Below are positions 12,539-16,262 of a stretch of DNA of 16,262 nt, piece by piece. The notes beneath the pieces are model-generated. The model was not told the DNA's origin. It did not search any database and saw only the letters and a list, made by a program, of their open reading frames with translations. This DNA is from Bacillota bacterium (lineage in GTDB: Bacteria; Bacillota; Clostridia; Peptostreptococcales; Anaerovoracaceae), in the NCBI GenBank assembly GCA_016281165.1, contig JAEEIC010000157.1:1-16262 (forward strand). Direction: 5' to 3'. Position numbers and translations under genes: made by a program. Position 1 is the stretch's first letter. Every line of letters starts with the position of its first letter.

Positions 12539-12574
12539 GCCGGCCCGCTTTCAGGGCGGACCGGCTGTTTTGTC
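12539..12574 (+). terminator. Terminator-like hairpin oriented against the surrounding genes
   Basis: GCCGG (12539-12543) pairs with CCGGC (12561-12565), with an inner CCGC/GCGG stem. On the plus strand the stem is followed by TGTTTTGTC; on the minus strand it is followed by ATAAAAAC, so it should stop plus-strand transcripts only. No plus-strand gene ends here. The minus-strand genes on either side could therefore be transcribed through it. Confidence 0.5.
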
Positions 12575-12594
12575 TTGATCACCGGATCCTGTCT

Positions 12595-14202
12595 TTAGAA
12601 TACCGCGGCCTGTCCGTCGCAGCGGGGCTCGGTGCCGCCGACCAGGGTATCGTAGGGGGTCTTCCAGATGATCTGGCCCCTGCCCATGGCGCCGTTCTCC
12701 GAGAGTATCTCGATGTCGTGGCCTCTCTCCTTGAGCTCCAGGGCGATCGAGAGGTCGACCGAGTGCTCGAGCTGGATGTGCTTGCCGCCGGTCCACTGGA
12801 ACCTGGGGGCGTCGAGGCACTCCTGCGGGTTCATGGCGTAGTCGATGGCGTTGATCATGACCTGCATGTGGCCCTGGGGCTGCATGAAGCCTCCCATGAC
12901 GCCGAAGGGGCCGACCGCCTCGCCGTCCTTGCAGAGGAAGCCGGGGATGATGGTGTGGTAAGGCCTCTTGCCGCCGGCGACCACGTTGTCGGACTTGGGG
13001 TCGAAGCTGAAGCCGAAGCCTCTGTTCTGCAGGGAGATGCCGGTGCCGGGCACCACCAGCCCCGAGCCGAAGCCCCTGTAGTTGCTCTGGATGTAAGAGA
13101 TCATATTGCCCTCGGTGTCCGCGGCGCAGAGATAGACGGTGCCGCCGCAGTAGGGATCGGAGGGCTTGGGATCTATGGCTTCATCGCTTATCAGCGATCT
13201 TCTCTTCGCGGCGTATTCCTCGCTCAGGAGCCAGTCGACGGGGGTCTTCATGGTCTTGGGATCGGAGACGTATTCTCTCGCGTCGATGAAGGCCAGCTTC
13301 ATCGCCTCTATCATCTTGTGATAGGCCTCCGCGCTCTCGCGGTTCTCGGGCAGATCGAGCCCTTTGAGGATATTGAGGGCCATGAGGACGGTGATGCCGT
13401 GTCCGTTCGGGGGTATCTCGCAGACGTCGTAGCCCTTGTAGTTGGTGGAGATGGGGGTGACCCACTCGGGATGCCAGTTCGCGAAGTCGTCCTCCTCGAA
13501 CCAGCCGCCGGTCTTCTTGGAAAAGCCCACGATCTTCTCCATCAGGGCTCCTCTGTAGTAGCTCTCGGCGTTGGTGGCGCCTATCTCCCTTAAGGTCGCC
13601 GCCATGTCGGGGCAGCGGAAGATCTCGCCGGTCTCGGGCCCTTTGCCGTTCTTCGTGAAGCAGTCCGCCCAGGGCTTGAACTCCTCGCCCTCAAGAGAGG
13701 TGAAGCGGGGCACGGCCCTCTTCCAGAACTGCGAGACGGTGGGGCTCACCGCGAAGCCGTGCTCGGCGTACCAGGCCGCGGGCTCCACGACTTTGGAGAG
13801 GGGGAGCCTTCCGAAGCGTTTGTTTATCTCCGCCCAGGCCGCGGGGGCGCCGGGAACGTCGACCGGATCCCAGCCCGTTGCGGGCATGCTCTTATAGCCC
13901 TTGGCCAGGAGCTTCTCGAGGCTGATGGCCCTGGGGGAGACGCCGCTGGAGTTGAGGCCGTAGAGCTTTCCCTTCGACCAGATCAGGGCGAAGGCGTCGC
14001 TGCCCAGGCCGTTGCTGGTGGGCTCAAGGACGGGAAGGCAGGCGGCGGTGGCGATGGCCGCGTCGAAGGCGTTGCCGCCCTCTTCAAGGATGCGCAGGCC
14101 GGCCTGGGCCGCCTGGGGGGTCGAGGTGCAGACCATGCCGCGGGTCGCGACCGCCATGGTGCGCCTCGAGGGGTAGCGGTAGCTGTGAGGATTGAAATTC
14201 AT
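12595..14202 (-). CDS. Gamma-glutamyltransferase-family N-terminal-nucleophile hydrolase (YwrD/acylase-like)
   Basis: 535 residues. The N-terminal signature GMVCTSTPQAAQAGLRILEEGGNAFDAAIA lies at 22-51, with GLGSDAFALIW and PVDVPGAPAAW further on. The autoprocessing site is GGTVYL: Thr355 would become the new N-terminal nucleophile of the small subunit. ADTEGNMISYIQSNY, GSGLVVPGTGISLQNRG and GGFMQPQGHMQV follow, as in the acylase-like branch of the family. There is no signal peptide, unlike classical secreted GGT, so the enzyme is probably cytoplasmic. Likely reactions are hydrolysis or transfer of gamma-glutamyl or related acyl groups, for example from glutathione or peptides; the precise substrate is unknown. 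AAAGGA lies seven bases before the ATG. It follows the M42 aminopeptidase gene by 56 bases with no terminator between. Confidence 0.93.
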   Translation of the reverse strand: MNFNPHSYRYPSRRTMAVATRGMVCTSTPQAAQAGLRILEEGGNAFDAAIATAACLPVLEPTSNGLGSDAFALIWSKGKLYGLNSSGVSPRAISLEKLLAKGYKSMPATGWDPVDVPGAPAAWAEINKRFGRLPLSKVVEPAAWYAEHGFAVSPTVSQFWKRAVPRFTSLEGEEFKPWADCFTKNGKGPETGEIFRCPDMAATLREIGATNAESYYRGALMEKIVGFSKKTGGWFEEDDFANWHPEWVTPISTNYKGYDVCEIPPNGHGITVLMALNILKGLDLPENRESAEAYHKMIEAMKLAFIDAREYVSDPKTMKTPVDWLLSEEYAAKRRSLISDEAIDPKPSDPYCGGTVYLCAADTEGNMISYIQSNYRGFGSGLVVPGTGISLQNRGFGFSFDPKSDNVVAGGKRPYHTIIPGFLCKDGEAVGPFGVMGGFMQPQGHMQVMINAIDYAMNPQECLDAPRFQWTGGKHIQLEHSVDLSIALELKERGHDIEILSENGAMGRGQIIWKTPYDTLVGGTEPRCDGQAAVF

Positions 14203-14258
14203 GGGATCATCCTTTCTGTTTCACTTCCGGTATCAACGGTCGCTGTGCTTTCGCCCTT

Positions 14259-15293
14259 TTATTTCAGCAGGTAGGCTGCCATGAGGCGGTAGGTGTTCTT
14301 GAGAGCGTCGACGTGGGTCCTCTCGTAGCCGTGGGTGTTCGAGGTGCCCGGGCCGATGGCGGCGTGGCGCACGTCGTAGCCGGCCCTGATGGAGCTCTCG
14401 GCGTCGGTGCCGTAGCTGGGGGTGAAGATGTCCATCACCCAGTCGAGGCCTTCCTCTATCGCGGTCTGCCTGACCTCGTTGGTCATTGCCCAGTGGAAGG
14501 GATAGGGGGTGTCCTTGGCGAAGACCGAGACCTTGCGCTCGTCGGAGTTCTGGTCGGGCCCGGTGGGGGCGATGTCGAGGGCGAGGATGTCCGCGGTGTC
14601 GGCGGGCAGCCACGAGGTGCCGTGGCCTATCTCCTCGTAGGAGGCGAAGTAGGCGTAGATCTTCCTGCGGGGCTTTATCCCGGTCTCCTTAAGGTACTTC
14701 ATGAAGGCGAGGACGACGGCGACGCAGGCCTTGTCGTCGATGAAGCGGGACTTGATATAGCCGTTGTACAGGGTGAAGCGGGGCTCGATGGCGACTATGT
14801 CTCCGGTCTCTATGCCCAGGGCCCTGACGTCCTCCGCGCTCTTTACGGGCTCGTCGAGTACGATCACGACGTTCTTGCCGTAGTCGGGAAGAGCGTTGCT
14901 GATATCGCCGTCCACGACGTGGACGGAACCGGGGGAGCGGCAGATGGAACCGGTATAGACCTTTCCGTCTCTGGTGTATACGCGCACGTTCTCCATCACC
15001 GCGTAGGCCTCGCGCAGTCCTCCGACCTTGCAGACCTTGAGGGTCCCGTCGGGATTGACCTTCCTCACCATGAGGCCGATGTCGTCGAGGTGGGCGGTGA
15101 CCACGATGGGGTCTTCCTCCCCGCCCATGGTGGCTATGACTCCGCCCTTGCGGCAGGCTTTGGCCTCGAAGCCCAGTTCTTCGCACAGCCCGAGGATGTA
15201 CTTTTCGATCTCGTCGCATTTGCCGGTGGTGCTGTCTATGGCCAGCAGAGCCTTGAGCTGGTCAAGGCAGTATTTTTCATCAAAGGGAAGCAT
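14259..15293 (-). CDS. M42 family metallo-aminopeptidase (glutamyl aminopeptidase/TET type)
   Basis: 344 residues from the ATG at 15293, which has AAAGGA a few bases upstream; a TTG seven codons earlier is unsupported. The two-metal site is complete: His68 in AHLDDIG with Asp70, Asp186/187 in FIDDKAC, catalytic Glu220 and metal-binding Glu221 in SYEEIGHG, Asp240 in ALDIAPTG, and His327 in ERTHVDAL. These align with the ligands of archaeal TET peptidases. M42 enzymes form large tetrahedral particles in the cytoplasm and trim amino acids from short peptides. It is the first gene of a likely operon with the gamma-glutamyltransferase-like gene and cyclophilin, which suggests a role in peptide salvage. 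Confidence 0.93.
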   Translation of the reverse strand: MLPFDEKYCLDQLKALLAIDSTTGKCDEIEKYILGLCEELGFEAKACRKGGVIATMGGEEDPIVVTAHLDDIGLMVRKVNPDGTLKVCKVGGLREAYAVMENVRVYTRDGKVYTGSICRSPGSVHVVDGDISNALPDYGKNVVIVLDEPVKSAEDVRALGIETGDIVAIEPRFTLYNGYIKSRFIDDKACVAVVLAFMKYLKETGIKPRRKIYAYFASYEEIGHGTSWLPADTADILALDIAPTGPDQNSDERKVSVFAKDTPYPFHWAMTNEVRQTAIEEGLDWVMDIFTPSYGTDAESSIRAGYDVRHAAIGPGTSNTHGYERTHVDALKNTYRLMAAYLLK

Positions 15294-15366
15294 GTTGTCC
15301 TTTCCGCGGTCCAAAACCGCATGATCTTGTTTTGGGAACAGGCCTTCAAAGGCCGGGACGGCGTTT

Positions 15367-15428
15367 CCTGAGCTCAGGGCGGGAAGCTCTTTTCCCGCGG
15401 CCCATACCCGACCGAATATATTATATCA
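15367..15428 (-). promoter_or_regulatory. Extended -10 promoter and hairpin-rich leader of the M42 gene
   Basis: The minus strand has TGATATAAT (15420-15428), an extended -10 element, with no good -35. The leader of about 120 bases contains GCGGGAA-AAGAGC-TTCCCGC (15379-15398) directly followed by the 12-base palindrome CCTGAGCTCAGG (15367-15378), and further on a GGCCTT/AAGGCC pair. No T-tract follows, so these are not simple terminators. Upstream, GCGGCGCTTT occurs twice (15435-15444 and 15458-15467), around where a -35 would lie. Confidence 0.5.
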
Positions 15429-15485
15429 TAAGCGGCGGCGCTTTATTTGTGTAAATTGCGGCGCTTTTGCCGAAGATCCTCCGCA

Positions 15486-15522
15486 GGCCCGCGTCCCCGC
15501 GGTCTTCGGGCCCTCTTTTTTA
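15486..15522 (+). terminator. Plus-strand terminator-like hairpin just before the tRNA promoter
   Basis: GGCCCG (15486-15491) pairs with CGGGCC (15507-15512), with inner GC pairs, followed by CTCTTTTTTA. The T-run merges into the -35 region of the tRNA-Pro promoter. No plus-strand gene is seen upstream that it would serve. Confidence 0.5.
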
Positions 15523-15551
15523 TTGACAAGCGGCCCCGTTGCGAGTATAGT
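15523..15551 (+). promoter_or_regulatory. Promoter of the tRNA-Pro transcript
   Basis: A perfect TTGACA (15523-15528), exactly 17 bases, then TATAGT (15546-15551). The transcript would begin near 15558 and run through the tRNA fragment, the structured RNA and the tRNA-Pro to the terminator at 15853-15897. Confidence 0.8.
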
Positions 15552-15591
15552 ATTTGAGTGCCCGCCGCGGGATGGATCTTCGCGGAGAGCT

Positions 15592-15616
15592 CAATATCCG
15601 GGTGTAGCGCAGATGG
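15592..15616 (+). pseudogene. 5' fragment of tRNA-Pro (acceptor strand and D-arm start), direct repeat of the intact gene
   Basis: The 25 bases at 15592-15616 are identical to 15773-15797: five bases of flank, one extra T, and the first 19 bases of tRNA-Pro (CCGGGTGTAGCGCAGATGG). The rest of the tRNA is missing and is replaced by the structured stretch that follows. The copies start 181 bases apart. Confidence 0.85.
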
Positions 15617-15638
15617 GCGAGACCTATCCCTGCGAACG

Positions 15639-15739
15639 GCGAGCCGCAGGCGAAACCGGAGCAGCGGAAGGTCCGCTGGCAGACTTGCCGGCGAAAGCGA
15701 GCGTAAGCGAAGCTTGAGACGCTGCAAGTCACGGCTCGC
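15639..15739 (+). ncRNA. Compact multi-helix RNA element between the tRNA fragment and tRNA-Pro
   Basis: Complementary segments nest without conflict. P1 is GCGAGCCG (15639-15646) with CGGCTCGC (15732-15739). P2 is CAGCGGA-AGG-TCCGCTG (15662-15678). P3 is GACTTGC (15682-15688) with GCAAGTC (15724-15730), one base from the P1 strand. P4 is AGCGT (15700-15704) with ACGCT (15719-15723), flush with P3 and capped by AAGC-GAA-GCTT. All stems listed are perfect. No open frame with a ribosome binding site is present. It lies inside the transcript of tRNA-Pro. I do not recognise the RNA family. Confidence 0.55.
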
Positions 15740-15778
15740 GTGCGTTTCCGGGACAATTAATTAATAGCAGTACAATAT

Positions 15779-15854
15779 CCGGGTGTAGCGCAGATGGTAG
15801 CGTGCTTGGTTCGGGACCAAGAGGCCGTGGGTTCAAATCCCGCCACTCGGACCA
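15779..15854 (+). tRNA. tRNA-Pro (anticodon CGG), CCA encoded
   Basis: Acceptor CCGGGTG pairs with CACTCGG (one G-U), U8-A9, and the D-arm is GCGC...GCGT. The anticodon stem CTTGG/CCAAG has loop TTCGGGA, so the anticodon is CGG at 15812-15814 with the G37 typical of tRNA-Pro. The T-arm is GTGGG-TTCAAAT-CCCGC, the discriminator A, and CCA is genomically encoded. It reads CCG codons. Its 5' end is duplicated upstream and its 3' end downstream. Confidence 0.95.
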
Positions 15855-15897
15855 CAGAGAAAGAGAGGGGTATGTCCCCTCTCTTTCTCTGTGATTT
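15853..15897 (+). terminator. Long terminator hairpin of tRNA-Pro
   Basis: CACAGAGAAAGAGAGGGG (15853-15870) and its exact complement (15876-15893) form an 18-bp perfect stem with a TATGT loop, followed by ATTTT. The stem starts within the tRNA CCA. Confidence 0.85.
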
Positions 15898-16050
15898 TGG
15901 ATCGAAGGGATTTGAACCCGGGAGGGCACGAGCGTCGAGAAAACGTCCTGTGGACGTTTGAACAGCGAGTGGTCGAGCGCGACCGAAAAGGGAGCGCGAG
16001 AGGCTTCAGCCGGGGCAGGGGCCCCGGCGCAGATCCCGCCACTCGGACCA
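15898..16050 (+). repeat. Hairpin-rich element ending in a second copy of the tRNA-Pro 3' end (att-like)
   Basis: The last 18 bases, ATCCCGCCACTCGGACCA (16033-16050), exactly repeat the tRNA-Pro 3' end at 15837-15854; the repeats are 196 bases apart. Near the left edge GGGATTTGAACCC (15907-15919) is an exact inverted copy of the tRNA T-arm (15829-15841). Between them are AAACGTCC-TGT-GGACGTTT, GGTCG-AGCG-CGACC and CCGGGGC-AGGG-GCCCCGG hairpins. No credible protein gene is seen. This fits a small remnant between tRNA-type attachment sites, or a decayed tandem tRNA copy. Confidence 0.55.
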
Positions 16051-16054
16051 TCGT

Positions 16055-16096
16055 GAGTGTTCATAACAGATCTGAGTTATGAACACTCTTTATATT
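16055..16096 (+). terminator. Intrinsic terminator after the tRNA-derived element
   Basis: GAGTGTTCATAAC (16055-16067) and GTTATGAACACTC (16076-16088) form a perfect 13-bp stem with an 8-base loop, followed by TTTATATTTG. It would stop any plus-strand read-through from the tRNA region before the antitoxin promoter. Confidence 0.85.
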
Positions 16097-16125
16097 TGTC
16101 CAAAAGTTATTGGTTAAATTTTAGC

Positions 16126-16153
16126 TTGTATTTTACCTAAATGATTATATAAT
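16126..16153 (+). promoter_or_regulatory. Promoter of the antitoxin gene
   Basis: TTGTAT (16126-16131), 16 bases, then a perfect TATAAT (16148-16153), in an AT-rich stretch directly upstream of GGAGGG and the ATG at 16173. Confidence 0.65.
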
Positions 16154-16172
16154 ACTTTTGGAGGGACGAACG

Positions 16173-16262
16173 ATGATCATCAACACAAACAATATAATAT
16201 CGGTCAGCGAGGCGAACCAGAATTTTTCCAAGGCTACCCGTATTGCGGATAAAAACGGTCAG
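16173..16262 (+). CDS. N-terminus of a Phd/YefM-family antitoxin, 3' truncated by window edge
   Basis: The first 30 codons are visible. MIINTNNIISVSEANQNFSK followed by ATRIADKNGQ matches the N-terminal DNA-binding half of Phd/YefM antitoxins (pattern: I-x-(V/A)SEA-x-xNFSK followed by D-x-x-G). Such proteins repress their own promoter and neutralise a RelE/YoeB- or Doc-type toxin encoded just downstream; that partner would lie outside the window. GGAGGG is seven bases before the ATG. The gene lies in AT-rich sequence right after the tRNA-Pro region, a usual place for acquired DNA. Confidence 0.8.
   Translation, partial: MIINTNNIISVSEANQNFSKATRIADKNGQ

Noticed and set aside
12718..15371. Long plus-strand open frames opposite the GGT-like and M42 genes
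   Set aside because: Composition rich in Gly, Val, Asp and His is typical of antisense frames in high-GC DNA, with no motifs and no ribosome binding sites.
15443..16082. Several open frames of 60-110 codons on both strands across the tRNA-Pro region
   Set aside because: They are translations of tRNA and hairpin sequence (for example WRDLNPRPLGPEPS from tRNA-Pro read backwards), a known source of spurious proteins.
1..16262. CRISPR array, complete insertion sequence or rRNA
   Set aside because: No regularly spaced repeats, no transposase frame and no rRNA-like sequence were seen anywhere in the window.

Overview
The window reads as a chromosomal segment of a fairly GC-rich member of the Clostridia (Bacillota). 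The evidence is the rpsF-ssb-rpsR gene order, strong GGAGG-type ribosome binding sites, SLH-domain surface protein anchoring, MATE, M42 and YwrD-like GGT genes typical of gut and rumen Firmicutes, and TTGACA/TATAAT promoters. No species can be named from the sequence alone. Almost all protein genes lie on the minus strand. The plus strand holds a truncated gene at the left edge, a 26-codon cassette in the middle, and a tRNA-Pro region with an antitoxin start at the right edge.

Left part (1-6.6 kb): the C-terminal end of a nuclease-like protein followed by decayed in-frame repeats; a staphylococcal/Geobacillus-type lipase relative without a signal peptide; a large secreted SLH protein with tandem InlB-like repeats; a fused two-domain flavoprotein; and a 49-residue small protein. 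Middle (6.6-11.6 kb): a MATE transporter, the PrmA methyltransferase, a chimeric membrane protein built from an Ig-like domain joined to the tail of a glutathione peroxidase (in an AT-rich patch with a 26-residue hydrophobic peptide upstream), and the rpsR-ssb-rpsF operon with a structured leader. At 11.67-11.96 kb, between rpsF and a cyclophilin gene, there is a compact cassette: a plus-strand promoter, perfect ribosome binding site, 26-codon ORF, hairpin, and a convergent minus-strand promoter. It looks like a type I toxin-antitoxin or other antisense-controlled small-peptide locus. Right part (12-15.3 kb): an apparent operon of M42 aminopeptidase, gamma-glutamyltransferase-like enzyme and cyclophilin, plausibly for peptide salvage.

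The right end (15.5-16.26 kb) is the most unusual stretch. A strong promoter drives a transcript that contains a copy of the first 19 bases of tRNA-Pro, then a compact multi-helix RNA of about 100 nt, then the complete tRNA-Pro(CGG) and an 18-bp terminator hairpin. A second copy of the tRNA 3' end lies 196 bp further on, as left by tRNA-targeted integration or tandem duplication. After a terminator comes the start of a Phd/YefM-type antitoxin gene cut by the window edge.

Together, the window is mostly housekeeping chromosome with three accessory-looking spots: the AT-rich chimera near 9.7-10.4 kb, the small-peptide/antisense cassette near 11.8 kb, and the tRNA-Pro region. All functional statements are from reading motifs; no searches or folding programs were run.
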